This document shows, piece after piece, positions 15,746 to 24,930 of a stretch of DNA of 64,000 nt; within the stretch, counting starts at the first letter, position 1, and each line of letters begins with the position of its first letter. The notes under the pieces were generated by a model. The model was not told the DNA's origin, ran no database searches, and was given only the letters and a program-made list of their open reading frames with translations. Where the stretch lies: positions 1-64,000 of the forward strand of contig NZ_JABXKL010000018.1 of assembly GCF_017114995.1 (NCBI RefSeq). The letters run 5' to 3'. Both the position numbers and the translations under genes were made by a program. Source of the stretch: Nostoc sp. NMS9 (lineage in GTDB: Bacteria > Cyanobacteriota > Cyanobacteriia > Cyanobacteriales > Nostocaceae).

Positions 15746-16774
15746 TTAGTGATAACTGTTATACAGAAAACGATTCCGTCCTGCTGCCTTTGCTTGATAT
15801 AACGACCGATCTGCCGCAAGAATTATTTCTTCAAAATCAGAACCAGGCATAGGAATCGCTGTAGCAAGCCCAGCACTCAAGGTGACATGATTGCTGACTA
15901 ATGAATTTCTATGTGGAATTGCCAGTGTCCGAACAGCAGAACAAATTGTTTGGGCTACTAATGTTGTCCCCTCCACATCTGTGTTAGGCAATATCGCAGC
16001 AAATTCTTCTCCACCATAACGGGCAACTAGGTCTGTGGAACGCTTCAGAAAATTTTTGATAGTTTTTGCAATTTCTTTCAAGCAGCGATCGCCCGAAAGA
16101 TGACCATAAGTATCATTGTAAGATTTGAAAAAATCAACGTCCCAGATAATCAGAGAAAAAGGCTGTTGCTCTCTTGCCGTGCGCTGCCACTCTTGAGCTA
16201 AATACTCTTCAAATCGTCTTCGGTTAGCTACTTGCGTTAATTCATCGATAATAACTAATCGTTGCAATTCTAAATTCTTAGCAATGAGTTTTTCCTGTAA
16301 CTTATATTGCTCAATTATCCGTTTTATTCGTTGTTGCAAGATTGGCAAGTGAATCGGTTTGATAAGATAGTCTATTACACCCATTTCAAATGCACGGTCA
16401 ACTGACTGTTCATCTTCTATCTCTGCAAGCATTAAAACAGGGGTACATTTACCACAATCTAAAGATTGCAATTGAAGGTAACACTCAAACCCATCCATAT
16501 CTGGCATAATGATATCGAGTATTACTATATCTGGCCGCTGTTTTTCAAAAATACTTAATGCTTCTGCACCACTTTGAGCTTCTACTATTTGATACCCCTT
16601 TGGTTCTAGAAAAAGTCGCAGTAATTTGCGGTTAAATGCTTCATCATCAATAATTAAAATTAAAATTTCATTTGATTGAATAACAGTTTTTATTATTTCT
16701 GTTTCTTTACTGTTTTTAAAACACGCTCTGCAAATAGTCATATTTTCTACATATTTATAAAAAAGTTTTTTCAC
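15746..16774 (-). CDS. Response regulator with GGDEF diguanylate cyclase output
   Basis: This 342-residue protein has an N-terminal receiver (about 35-155; IIDDEAFNRK, phospho-Asp in DIVILDIIMPDMDGF, Lys in YLIKP). The GGDEF domain (about 175-338) contains RYGGEEFAAILPNT, the catalytic form that makes cyclic di-GMP from two GTP. RSTD stands five residues before GGEEF and matches the RxxD inhibitory product-binding site, so product inhibition is expected. A CRACF motif near the N terminus could be chance. The gene stands alone on this strand between repeat elements. The start was taken at the first ATG; starting at a later Met would remove only the short leader before the receiver. Confidence 0.93.
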   Translation of the reverse strand: MKKLFYKYVENMTICRACFKNSKETEIIKTVIQSNEILILIIDDEAFNRKLLRLFLEPKGYQIVEAQSGAEALSIFEKQRPDIVILDIIMPDMDGFECYLQLQSLDCGKCTPVLMLAEIEDEQSVDRAFEMGVIDYLIKPIHLPILQQRIKRIIEQYKLQEKLIAKNLELQRLVIIDELTQVANRRRFEEYLAQEWQRTAREQQPFSLIIWDVDFFKSYNDTYGHLSGDRCLKEIAKTIKNFLKRSTDLVARYGGEEFAAILPNTDVEGTTLVAQTICSAVRTLAIPHRNSLVSNHVTLSAGLATAIPMPGSDFEEIILAADRSLYQAKAAGRNRFLYNSYH

Positions 16775-17116
16775 TTATTTTTCAGTTGCCATTTTGCTTA
16801 TTATTCAGGATAAAATATCCTTTATTCTAAACAATATCTGTTGAGACAACCAAACTTTTTGAGTTAGCAATATATATGCTTTTTTTTTAACTGTAGTTTT
16901 TAACTATGACAGATGCCTGTTTGAAATTAGGTATTGGTATAAGTTTTATATGTTTTAGATAAGTTAATTAAGTTTGTTTTTGTTACAAAACTTATTAATA
17001 ATTTCGTCAAAAGGTTATCCAAGCCATCGAGTTCGATGGCTTAAAGAAAAGCGAAGCACAAGGCTACTATAGCGGTTCTCGTTTGTATGCAACACAATGC
17101 TCCCCTCCCCGCTTGC
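16775..17116. other. Intergenic region with hairpin and element-end motif
   Basis: It contains a perfect 9-bp hairpin AAGCCATCG-agtt-CGATGGCTT (17021-17042). At 17068-17094 is a 27-base motif starting TATAGCGGTTCTCG that recurs with one change at 41104-41130. No coding sequence seen. Confidence 0.6.
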
Positions 17117-17467
17117 CTACGGTGTATACACAAGTCTGAAATAGTTTACTCACCTGGTTTTTCGCGTCAGTTTTACCCCAATACGGTTCAGATAAGCCAA
17201 AAACCCTGATGTAGAGACGCGATTTATCGCGTCTTCAAAGACCGATTATTTACATCAATAACCCTTACTGAACCGTATTGAGTTTTACCCCACCCTAACC
17301 CTCCCCGATGCATTGGGGAGCCACTGCGTTGGGCGGGCAATGCCCGACTTGTTCGCGCAGCGTCTCCCCTTGGGAGAAGCATGTGGTGTGAGGAAACTAA
17401 ATTCCTGTTTCCACCCAATACATGCGGGGGATTAAGGGGGGTAATTTGACTTGTGTATACACCGTAG
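17117..17467. mobile_element. 351-bp inverted-repeat element interrupted by a nested MITE
   Basis: The ends CTACGGTGTATACACAAGTC and GACTTGTGTATACACCGTAG are perfect 20-bp inverted repeats, the same family as 12019-12174. The body shares the CCCACCCTAACCCTCCCC and GGGGGATTAAGGGGGGTAAT blocks. It was interrupted by the 9-bp-duplicating MITE at 17179-17281, and a further GC-rich palindromic block lies at about 17309-17390. Confidence 0.88.
17179..17281 (+). mobile_element. 103-bp MITE with 9-bp target duplication (copy 2, nested)
   Basis: The ends CAATACGGTTCAG and CTGAACCGTATTGA are flanked by GTTTTACCC at 17170-17178 and 17282-17290, an exact 9-bp direct repeat. It is a shortened relative of the 136-bp copies at 11303 and 62274. 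Its target is the body of another element, so it arrived later. Confidence 0.9.
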
Positions 17468-17534
17468 CCTCCCCAACCTACACAGTTTAAGGTTTTTGGC
17501 GCTAACCCAAGCGTATTGAATTATGTCCGACTAC

Positions 17535-20500
17535 TTATGCTGACTGTTTGCGCCAGTTGCGTTTTTTGAGCTTTGTTTGCCAAGACTCCATGTAAGTGTA
17601 GAAAACGGGCGTCAAATAAAGTGTGAGAAATTGTGAGAAGACTAACCCCCCAACTACAGCTAAACCAAGGGGACGCCGTGTATCTGCTCCGGCTCCGAAA
17701 CCGAGGGCGATGGGCAGCGTACCCATAAGTGCTGCCATTGTCGTCATCATGATTGGGCGGAATCTCACCAAGCAGGCTTCATATATAGCATCATAAGGGG
17801 TTTTGCCGTTTTGACGGGCAACGATCGCAAAGTCAACCATCATGATCCCGTTTTTCTTTACAATACCAACCAGCAGGATAATGCCCACGAAGGCGTAAAT
17901 ATTCAAATCAACTTGAAATAGCAACAGGGTCAGTATTGCCCCAAATCCAGCGGAGGGTAAGCTTGAAAGGATTGTCAATGGGTGAATGAAGTTTTCGTAG
18001 AGAATCCCCAACACGATATAAATCACCAAGATGGCAACTAGCAGTAGCAATCCTAAACCCTGAATTGAAGATTGAAATGCCTGCGCTGAACCTTGGAAAC
18101 CTGTACTAATAGTAGGTGGCAGAGTTTGACGGGCGAGTTCCTCAATTTTCCCAGTGACGTTACCTAGTGATACTCCTGGCTTGAGATTAAAGGAGAAAGT
18201 GACAGATGCCAGTTGTCCTTTGTGGTTAATAGTCAACGGCCCTACATCTTTGCTCAAGGTTGCTACAGCGTTAAGAGGTACAAGTTGTCCACTAGGGGCA
18301 CGAACTGAGAGTAAATCTAGAGCATTGGCATTTTGCTGATATTTTGGTTCCACGCCCATAATTACTTGGTACTGGCTATCGGGGGCGTAGATGGTGGAAA
18401 CTTGGCGAGTACCATAAGCATTACTCAGGGCAGTTTCGATTTGATTGGCAGTCAAACCTAGAGCCGAAGCGTGGTCGCGGTTGATATCTACTTTTACTTG
18501 CGGATTTTTGATTTGCAAATCGCTGTTGACATCTTGTAAATCTGAGAGCAATCGCAATTTCTCTTCTAAAGCTGGAGCGTACTGGTAAAGTTCCTGAATA
18601 TTGGGAGTTTGCAGAGTAAATTGATACTGCGCTTTTGTCTGTTGTCCACCAACATTAATAGCTGGGGGATTTTGCAAGAATACCTTAATTCCAGGCACAA
18701 CTGACAACTTTGGTCGGAGTTCCTGCACAACTTCATCAGCACTGAGATGGCGCTCATGGCGGGGCTTGAGTTCGATTAAAATTCGTCCAGCGTTGGCGGA
18801 AGCATTTGGCCCGCCAGCTCCGACACTGGAGTTGATAGAATCGACATTCGGATCTCGGTAAGCGATCGCAGCTACAGTCTGTTGATGTTTTACCATCTCA
18901 TCAAAGGATATATCTTCTGATGCCTGAGTAGTTGCCGTAATTTGTCCGACATCTGCGTTGGGAACAAACCCTTTAGGCACAATGATAAACAGATATACTG
19001 TCGCTACAAGAATCGCTCCCGAAATCACCATCGTCGTGCGGTGATACTTGAGTGATTTCTTCAAACTCCAATCGTATCCGCCCAATATCACATTAAAAAT
19101 ATTTTCTGAAAAGTTGTAGAGACGACGGTTGAAATTTTTGATTCGGGACTGGAGACTAGGGGCTGGCGATTGGGGATTGGGGATTGGAGATTGGGGACTG
19201 GGGATTAGATACTGGGAGTTAAGAATTTCTTCCATGCTCCTCTGCTCCTCTGCTCCTCTGCTCCCCTGCTCCTCTGTTCCCCTGCTCCCCTGCTCCCCTG
19301 CCCCCCTGCTCCCCTGCTCCTCATCCCCCTCACTCTCTTCCTCATGATGAGGTGGACTCAAGAATCTGGAACACAGCATTGGCGTTAAGCTTAGAGAAAT
19401 TACGCCAGATACCAAGATTGCAACGCTGATAGTAACGGCAAACTCACGGAACAGTCGCCCCAGAATGCCTTCCATGAACAGTATCGGGATAAATACTGCT
19501 ACTAAAGAAATGGTCATAGATAAAATTGTGAAACCAATTTCTTTAGAACCATTTAGGGCTGCTTCCATGCGGCTTTCACCCATTTCCATGTGGCGGACAA
19601 TGTTCTCCAGCATGACTACGGCATCATCAACCACGAAACCTACTGAAAGGGTCAACGCCATTAAGGACAGGTTATCCAGAGAGAAGCCTAGCAGCACCAT
19701 GACCCCAAAAGTCGCTACTATCGAAAGCGGTACTGCCAAACTGGGAATGACTGTTGCAGAGATATTGCGGAGAAACAGAAAGATTACCAGCACCACCAGA
19801 GCGATGGTGAGCAACAGCGTGAATTGTACATCATCCACCGACTCCCGAATTGACTGAGAGCGATCGTAGAGAATATCCATGTTCACAGCCGCCGGAATCT
19901 GTGTCCGAAAGGTGGGTAACAGTTTCTTGATTGCATTCACTACTTGAACAGTATTAGTTCCCGGTTGGCGTTGAATTGCCAAAACGATCGCCCGCACGCC
20001 AGAATTTTGGACTTTAGATGGGGACTTCTCCCCTGCTCCCCTGTTCCTCTGCTCCTCTGCTCCCCTGCTCCTCTGCTCCGCTGCTCCCTGACTTTCCTTC
20101 TTGACAGGAAAATACCAACTGGCAATCTTATCATTTTCCACACTGTCCAGGACTTGACCTAGTTCACCTAACTGCACTGGTGCGCCGTTTTGATAAGCCA
20201 CATTTAGGGAGCGATAGCTGGCGGCATCGTTGAGTTGACCGTTTGCTTGGATGGTAGAATTCTGCTGCTTACCGTAAAGTGTCCCAGTAGGTAGATTGAC
20301 ATTTCCGTTAGCGATCGCATCAGCTACTTCATCAATTCCTATCCCTTTAGCACTAAGCGATTCGGGATCAAGCTGAATTCGTACCGCATACTTTTGAGAA
20401 CCAAAAACCTGCACTTGCGCTACCCCATCTACCATTGATAGACGTTGTGCCAGCAATGTCTCAGCATACTTGTCTACAGTTGACAGGGGCAGAATGGACG

Positions 20501-20936
20501 AATTCAGAGAGATATAAAGAACTGGCTGATCCGCCGGATTTACCTTTCGGTAAGATGGCGGATTAGGCATATTAGTCGGTAACTGCTTCGCTCCCTTAGA
20601 AATAGCAGACTGCACATCCTGGGCTGCGCCGTCGATATCCCGATTTAGGTCAAATTGCAGCGTCAGCTGTGTAGTACCCAAAGAACTGGTAGAGTTCATC
20701 GAACTCAATCCCGCTATGCTAGAAAACTGCTGCTCTAAGGGGGTTGCGACTGAGGCAGCCATCGTTTCAGGACTAGCTCCGGGCAGATTAGCTGTTACCT
20801 GGAGTGTTGGATAATCTACATTGGGTAAGTCACTAACGGGTAGCTGTTGGTAAGCGAGCAGCCCAAATATCAAAATGCCAACCATAACTAGAGTCGTCAT
20901 GATTGGACGCCGGATAAATAGCTCGGAAATGTTCAT
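17535..20936 (-). CDS. RND-family efflux transporter permease (HAE1 type)
   Basis: This 1133-residue inner-membrane proton antiporter has the AcrB-like plan: 12 membrane helices and two large periplasmic loops. The N terminus [15 protein letters not shown] and the TM4 motif [14 protein letters not shown], with the paired Asp residues of the proton relay, are clear. The usual length is about 1030-1050. The excess comes largely from two low-complexity inserts encoded by octamer repeats. One is at about residues 282-305 in the first periplasmic region ([17 protein letters not shown]). The other is at about 530-600 in the cytoplasmic stretch between TM6 and TM7 ([20 protein letters not shown], then [16 protein letters not shown]). 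All core motifs remain in frame. The adaptor gene ends 84 bp upstream on the same strand, so both are probably one operon exporting drugs or metabolites, with an unlinked TolC-like channel. Confidence 0.95.
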   Translation of the reverse strand: MNISELFIRRPIMTTLVMVGILIFGLLAYQQLPVSDLPNVDYPTLQVTANLPGASPETMAASVATPLEQQFSSIAGLSSMNSTSSLGTTQLTLQFDLNRDIDGAAQDVQSAISKGAKQLPTNMPNPPSYRKVNPADQPVLYISLNSSILPLSTVDKYAETLLAQRLSMVDGVAQVQVFGSQKYAVRIQLDPESLSAKGIGIDEVADAIANGNVNLPTGTLYGKQQNSTIQANGQLNDAASYRSLNVAYQNGAPVQLGELGQVLDSVENDKIASWYFPVKKESQGAAEQRSRGAEEQRNRGAGEKSPSKVQNSGVRAIVLAIQRQPGTNTVQVVNAIKKLLPTFRTQIPAAVNMDILYDRSQSIRESVDDVQFTLLLTIALVVLVIFLFLRNISATVIPSLAVPLSIVATFGVMVLLGFSLDNLSLMALTLSVGFVVDDAVVMLENIVRHMEMGESRMEAALNGSKEIGFTILSMTISLVAVFIPILFMEGILGRLFREFAVTISVAILVSGVISLSLTPMLCSRFLSPPHHEEESEGDEEQGSRGAGEQGSRGTEEQGSRGAEEQRSMEEILNSQYLIPSPQSPIPNPQSPAPSLQSRIKNFNRRLYNFSENIFNVILGGYDWSLKKSLKYHRTTMVISGAILVATVYLFIIVPKGFVPNADVGQITATTQASEDISFDEMVKHQQTVAAIAYRDPNVDSINSSVGAGGPNASANAGRILIELKPRHERHLSADEVVQELRPKLSVVPGIKVFLQNPPAINVGGQQTKAQYQFTLQTPNIQELYQYAPALEEKLRLLSDLQDVNSDLQIKNPQVKVDINRDHASALGLTANQIETALSNAYGTRQVSTIYAPDSQYQVIMGVEPKYQQNANALDLLSVRAPSGQLVPLNAVATLSKDVGPLTINHKGQLASVTFSFNLKPGVSLGNVTGKIEELARQTLPPTISTGFQGSAQAFQSSIQGLGLLLLVAILVIYIVLGILYENFIHPLTILSSLPSAGFGAILTLLLFQVDLNIYAFVGIILLVGIVKKNGIMMVDFAIVARQNGKTPYDAIYEACLVRFRPIMMTTMAALMGTLPIALGFGAGADTRRPLGLAVVGGLVFSQFLTLYLTPVFYTYMESWQTKLKKRNWRKQSA
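19144..19322. repeat. Heptamer and octamer tandem repeats inside the RND gene
   Basis: GATTGGG-type heptamers (19144-19207) are followed by about eleven octamers of the type CTGCTCCT/CTGCTCCC (19235-19322). Three octamers make 24 bp, so the coding strand reads an 8-residue peptide repeat, EQGSRGAG. Short tandem repeats of these classes are common in Nostoc intergenic DNA. Confidence 0.9.
20028..20089. repeat. Octamer tandem repeats inside the RND gene (second site)
   Basis: About seven CTGCTCCN octamers are read in frame as [17 protein letters not shown]. They lie in the first periplasmic domain of the pump, separate from the insertion at 19235. Confidence 0.88.
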
Positions 20937-20949
20937 CGCGTTCCCTTGA

Positions 20950-21069
20950 ATTAGTGCTGAGTCCTGAGTGCTAAGTCCTGAGTTAAGAGTGCTGAGTTAA
21001 GAGTGCTGAGTTAGGAGTTATTATTTCCCCTCTGCCCCTCTGCTCCCCTGCCCCCCTGCCCCCCTGCTC
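20950..21069. repeat. Tandem repeats between and at the end of the efflux genes
   Basis: GAGTGCTGAGTTA-type repeats fill the gap between the two efflux genes. CTGCTCCC/CTGCCCCC octamers (about 21025-21069) form the last codons of the adaptor gene. Confidence 0.8.
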
Positions 21070-22499
21070 CCTACTTCCGGTTTCACTTGGACTGTGGCAC
21101 CAGGCACGAGGTTGAATTGTCCATCAGTAACTACTTGCTCACCTGGTTTCAAGCCTTGCTTAATTACCGTTTCATTCCCAACGGTGTCACCGACGGTAAT
21201 TAAACGCATTTCTGCTGTTTTGTCAGGTTTGACTACATACACAAACTGTCCCTGTTGTCCACTCTGTACCGCCTGAGAAGGAACAGTAATGGCATTTGGT
21301 TCTTCGCTTAGTTTGAGTACTACATTCACAAACTGCCCCGGAAACAGGCGCTCATCAGCGTTGGCAAAAGTACCCTTAAGTTGAATTGTGCCTGTTTGGG
21401 TATTGACTCCACTATCAACAAAGGTGAGTTCGCCCCGTACTGGATGCCCTGCATCTTTAGGAGGTAAAGCATCGACTTTTAACTTGCCGTTATTTGCACT
21501 GTATTTTTTGATATCTGGCAGCAGTCGCTGGGGAATAGAAAAGTTGACGTAAATTGGGCGAATTTGACTGATTGTAATCAACGAATCATCGGCATTTGCG
21601 GCATTTGCTTTGACTAAGTTGCCTTGAGTTAGCTTCAAGCTACCTGTGCGTCCAGCAATTGGTGCGTAAATGGAACTATAAGAAAGCTGAACTTTAGCAT
21701 TATCGATCGCAGCTTCATCTGATGCTACTGCTGCCTGGGCGTTTTGGACATCTGCTTGGGCTGCTGCCACTGCTGCTTGAGCATTTGCCACACCGCCTTG
21801 ATCTGCGTTTACCGTCGCCTGTTGAGCATCAGCACTGGTTTGATACTGTTCGGCCTGTTCTTTACTGATTGCCCCTTGCTTGAGCAAACTACTATAACGT
21901 TGCGCTTGTGCATCTGCATTTGTTGCCTGGGCTTTATCCTTGACTACATTCGCTTTTGCCTGGTTCACTTGAGCGATCGCTTTGAGGACATTTGCCTGTG
22001 CCTGTTTCACCTGGGCTAAATCTTTCGCTTTGGCAGCATTAGCTTGCATCAGCGCAGCTTGTAAAGGACGAGAATCAATTTTAAATAACAAGTCTCCTTT
22101 TTTAACGTTCTGTCCTTGCTGAAAATAGACACCAGTGAGCTGACCACCCACTTGAGACTTGACAGATACTGTAGAATATGCTTCCACCGTTCCCGTCGCC
22201 GATAGCTGTATTGGAATCGTTTTTTGAGTCGCAGTAGCAATCACCACTGGCACAGCTCGTTTTTTTCCTGCTTCTTTGCCACTTGATTGGGCTTCGGAAG
22301 CATTACAGGCACTACACAAGTAGGCTAGACTTAATATAAGTAGCGAGAACCGCCCTCTTTGAATAATGCTCTGAAAACGAGGAACAGTTTCAGCAGCCAA
22401 AGACGAAGGCTTTATCGTCTGAACAGGAGCTAAACAGCGCATATCAACAATCTGGGGGAAAGGGGAAGCACAGACACATACTAGCTTGTCTTTAGACAT
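21021..22499 (-). CDS. RND efflux periplasmic adaptor subunit (HlyD/MFP family)
   Basis: This 492-residue membrane fusion protein connects the RND pump to an outer-membrane channel. After a basic leader, a hydrophobic segment (SLLILSLAYLCSAC, about residues 51-64) ends in a possible lipobox. The lipoyl/barrel-sandwich halves flank a long alpha-helical hairpin that is very rich in Ala and Gln (QANAAKAKDLAQVKQAQANV and following). LSYSSIYAPIAGRTG is the typical second lipoyl half. The start is uncertain: about 45 residues precede the signal-like segment, and Met20 is an alternative. The last 14 residues, [14 protein letters not shown], are encoded by octamer repeats and are probably not ancestral. 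The RND permease follows 84 bp downstream. Confidence 0.93.
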   Translation of the reverse strand: MSKDKLVCVCASPFPQIVDMRCLAPVQTIKPSSLAAETVPRFQSIIQRGRFSLLILSLAYLCSACNASEAQSSGKEAGKKRAVPVVIATATQKTIPIQLSATGTVEAYSTVSVKSQVGGQLTGVYFQQGQNVKKGDLLFKIDSRPLQAALMQANAAKAKDLAQVKQAQANVLKAIAQVNQAKANVVKDKAQATNADAQAQRYSSLLKQGAISKEQAEQYQTSADAQQATVNADQGGVANAQAAVAAAQADVQNAQAAVASDEAAIDNAKVQLSYSSIYAPIAGRTGSLKLTQGNLVKANAANADDSLITISQIRPIYVNFSIPQRLLPDIKKYSANNGKLKVDALPPKDAGHPVRGELTFVDSGVNTQTGTIQLKGTFANADERLFPGQFVNVVLKLSEEPNAITVPSQAVQSGQQGQFVYVVKPDKTAEMRLITVGDTVGNETVIKQGLKPGEQVVTDGQFNLVPGATVQVKPEVGSRGAGGQGSRGAEGK

Positions 22500-22838
22500 C
22501 GCATCTTCCGCAAAATGGTTGGTTGCGATTGATTCTAATTAGATAAGCGCAATATTAGTTAAACTAAACATTAGTGTACTAATAATTTATTTTTTAGCCT
22601 ACCCCTTTTGGAAATAAATTCTTTTTAAGCCGTTGCGATCTGTGACTTTATTTATCTTTGATTTATGTACGTCAGAGTGGAAGCCTACTGACGGCAAAGC
22701 AATCTAATATTGGCTATTGGCAAGCTAATTCGTGCCCGGCGGCATTTTTTGGTTTTCATAAATAAATTTAGTTACTCTCAGACCCTTTTGGCTATGAAGA
22801 AGAAAATGATTTTCTAAAACCTCCTGCCCTCTGCTCCT
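22500..22838. other. Intergenic region, no gene seen
   Basis: AT-rich stretch upstream of the efflux operon and downstream of the sugar symporter. It should hold the operon promoter, but I cannot fix one and see no repressor gene beside it. Confidence 0.5.
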
Positions 22839-24290
22839 TTAACTCCCCCTCTTCTCTTGCCGTTCTTTGAGTTTTAGCATAATTTCAGCGTGCATCTCGC
22901 GGGTAATTGGGTAAAAATACGTTAAAACTAAGCCAAAAATCAAACAAACTGTCGGTATGGGGCCAACAGCAACGCGAATAGCAAACAGTGCTGATTCCGG
23001 TTGGATGGGTAGTGGACTTCCGGCTACAGATTCTTTGAAACCGGCTACTTGCAAAGCATTTCCTACCAAAAACAGCCCCAAAGCCAAACCAAATTTTTGT
23101 AGCAAAACCATGAAGCCATAAAAAATGCCTTCTCTGCGTTGTCCGGTTTGCAGTTCATCTAATTCAATTACATCTGGAATCATTGACCAGGGAATTAGAT
23201 AAGCTGTGGATACACCAATACCTGCCATCACAGCCATCACATACATCAAAACTATTTGACTAGGCTGTAAGAAAAATAGTCCGGCTGCTGCTATAATCCA
23301 CAAACTCATTCCCAGAAAATAAACAACTTTTTTGCCGATTTTTTTACTCAACGCTCCCCAGACAAATAGCATTAACAGAGCAGTTCCTTGGACTGCAATC
23401 ATGACTGTGGGCACATCTGATTCTTTGAGTCCCATACAATCGACTACAAAATAGGGAATAATGCTGGCTGTTACCTGCACACCAAGCCAAGAACAAAGAT
23501 ATATACCAATAACAAATAAAAAAGGTCGGTTACTAAAGACAATTTTTAGCTGTTCAAAGAAGGGGAGAGATGCAGGTTCTTCAGTTTGGCTGCGTTTAGC
23601 CTCAAAAGCTAAGATGCGATCGCGTACTCCAAAAACGCACCAATATAATCCTAAAATCGAAATTACCGTACAAATGGCTGCTAAAACCAGATATTGTTGT
23701 TTGCGATCGGCAATCAGTGAAAAAACAATTTGCGTTAAAATCAACGATAAAATGCTGCCACCAATAGAAAATGTAAAGCGATAGCTGTTAAGGCTGGTGC
23801 GTTCGTCGTAATCTTGAGTTAGTTCTGGAGTCATCGCCGTATAAGGCAAATTTACAACTGTGTAAAACGCCTGAGATATCACCCCAATGACTACGTAATA
23901 CCAAAATAATGGCCAAATATTATCACTCTGATTTGCACTAAATTGCGGTACAATCCACTGCAAGAAAAAGAAAATTCCAAAGGGAATTGCTCCATAAAAC
24001 ATCCAAGGAAGACGACGCCCCCAACGACGAGATTTCGTTTTATCAGTCAGGAACCCGACAAACGGATCGTTTATGCCATCCCAGATTTTGCCAATCATCA
24101 AAATACTACCCGCTAAACCCGCAGGGATACCAGCAACATTTGTGAAAAAAACCAGCAGAAAAAAGACGGAGATATTTGCGGTGATTGCTGGTCCTAAATC
24201 TCCTGCACCGTAAGCCAGTTTTGTTTTCAAGTCGAGCTTTTTACTGAGAGGATCTTGTTGGGCATCGCCATCAGCAGCAGAATCGGTCAT
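22839..24290 (-). CDS. GPH-family (glycoside-pentoside-hexuronide) MFS symporter
   Basis: A protein of about 483 residues with 12 predicted membrane helices. The motif DGINDPFVGFLTDKTKSRRWGRRLPWM, of which GFLTDKTKSRWGRR is the GPH form of MFS loop 2-3, marks the melibiose carrier/YicJ group. These carriers move sugars or related solutes with a cation. Inner motifs (LPYTAMTPELTQDYDERTSL) agree. The ATG at 24290 is preferred; an in-frame GTG four codons upstream also exists. It is divergent from the phosphoribosyltransferase gene with about 100 bp between, so the promoters share that gap. The substrate is unknown. Confidence 0.9.
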   Translation of the reverse strand: MTDSAADGDAQQDPLSKKLDLKTKLAYGAGDLGPAITANISVFFLLVFFTNVAGIPAGLAGSILMIGKIWDGINDPFVGFLTDKTKSRRWGRRLPWMFYGAIPFGIFFFLQWIVPQFSANQSDNIWPLFWYYVVIGVISQAFYTVVNLPYTAMTPELTQDYDERTSLNSYRFTFSIGGSILSLILTQIVFSLIADRKQQYLVLAAICTVISILGLYWCVFGVRDRILAFEAKRSQTEEPASLPFFEQLKIVFSNRPFLFVIGIYLCSWLGVQVTASIIPYFVVDCMGLKESDVPTVMIAVQGTALLMLFVWGALSKKIGKKVVYFLGMSLWIIAAAGLFFLQPSQIVLMYVMAVMAGIGVSTAYLIPWSMIPDVIELDELQTGQRREGIFYGFMVLLQKFGLALGLFLVGNALQVAGFKESVAGSPLPIQPESALFAIRVAVGPIPTVCLIFGLVLTYFYPITREMHAEIMLKLKERQEKRGS

Positions 24291-24388
24291 AATAACTTGC
24301 ACTCATACTAAAATAAAAAGTTTGCGTAGTCGTGGGCTGTCATAGACATCGCCTTCAATACTAGCCATCTACCACTCCCGTTAGACTT

Positions 24389-24910
24389 ATGCCAGACCTT
24401 TATGTTTCTTGGTCAGATTATCACCAAAAAATTGAACAACTGGCTATTCAGATTTATCAATCCGGTTGGGAATTCAACCATATTATCTGTCTTGCCAGAG
24501 GAGGACTACGAGTGGGAGATATTCTTTCCCGTATATACCAGCAACCACTGGCAATTTTAGCAACCTCATCTTACAGTGGCACTGGCAAGCAAGAAAGAAG
24601 TAATTTAGTTTTCTCCCGTCACTTGACAATGACTGCCGAAAAGTTAGGTTCGCGCATTCTTCTAGTGGATGACTTAGTAGATTCTGGGATCACACTCCAA
24701 CAGACTATACCTTGGCTCAAGCAAAATATTGATTTTCCCATTGAGGAAATTCGCACCGCAGTTCTTTGGTATAAAGCTTGTTCAGTTATAGCACCCGATT
24801 ATTATGTTGATTATCTGCCTGACAACCCCTGGATTCACCAACCCTTTGAACACTACGAGCAGATGAACCCCGCAGAACTTGCGGTTAAGGTAAATAAAGT
24901 TAGGAGTTAG
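24389..24910 (+). CDS. Phosphoribosyltransferase (xanthine/hypoxanthine type)
   Basis: A 173-residue type I phosphoribosyltransferase. The PRPP-binding loop is seen in RILLVDDLVDSGITL, and an upstream loop, CLARGGLRVGDIL, is typical of the xanthine-guanine group. It would transfer a phosphoribosyl group from PRPP to a purine-like base in salvage, though several cyanobacterial members are uncharacterised. It is convergent with topA, with only 20 bp between the two stop codons. Confidence 0.88.
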   Translation: MPDLYVSWSDYHQKIEQLAIQIYQSGWEFNHIICLARGGLRVGDILSRIYQQPLAILATSSYSGTGKQERSNLVFSRHLTMTAEKLGSRILLVDDLVDSGITLQQTIPWLKQNIDFPIEEIRTAVLWYKACSVIAPDYYVDYLPDNPWIHQPFEHYEQMNPAELAVKVNKVRS

Positions 24911-24930
24911 GAGTGATGAGTGAGGAGTTA

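Noticed and set aside
19235..20089. Octamer repeats in the RND gene as sequencing error
   Set aside because: The frame is kept through both tracts and the same repeat class is present in intergenic DNA, so they are real features.
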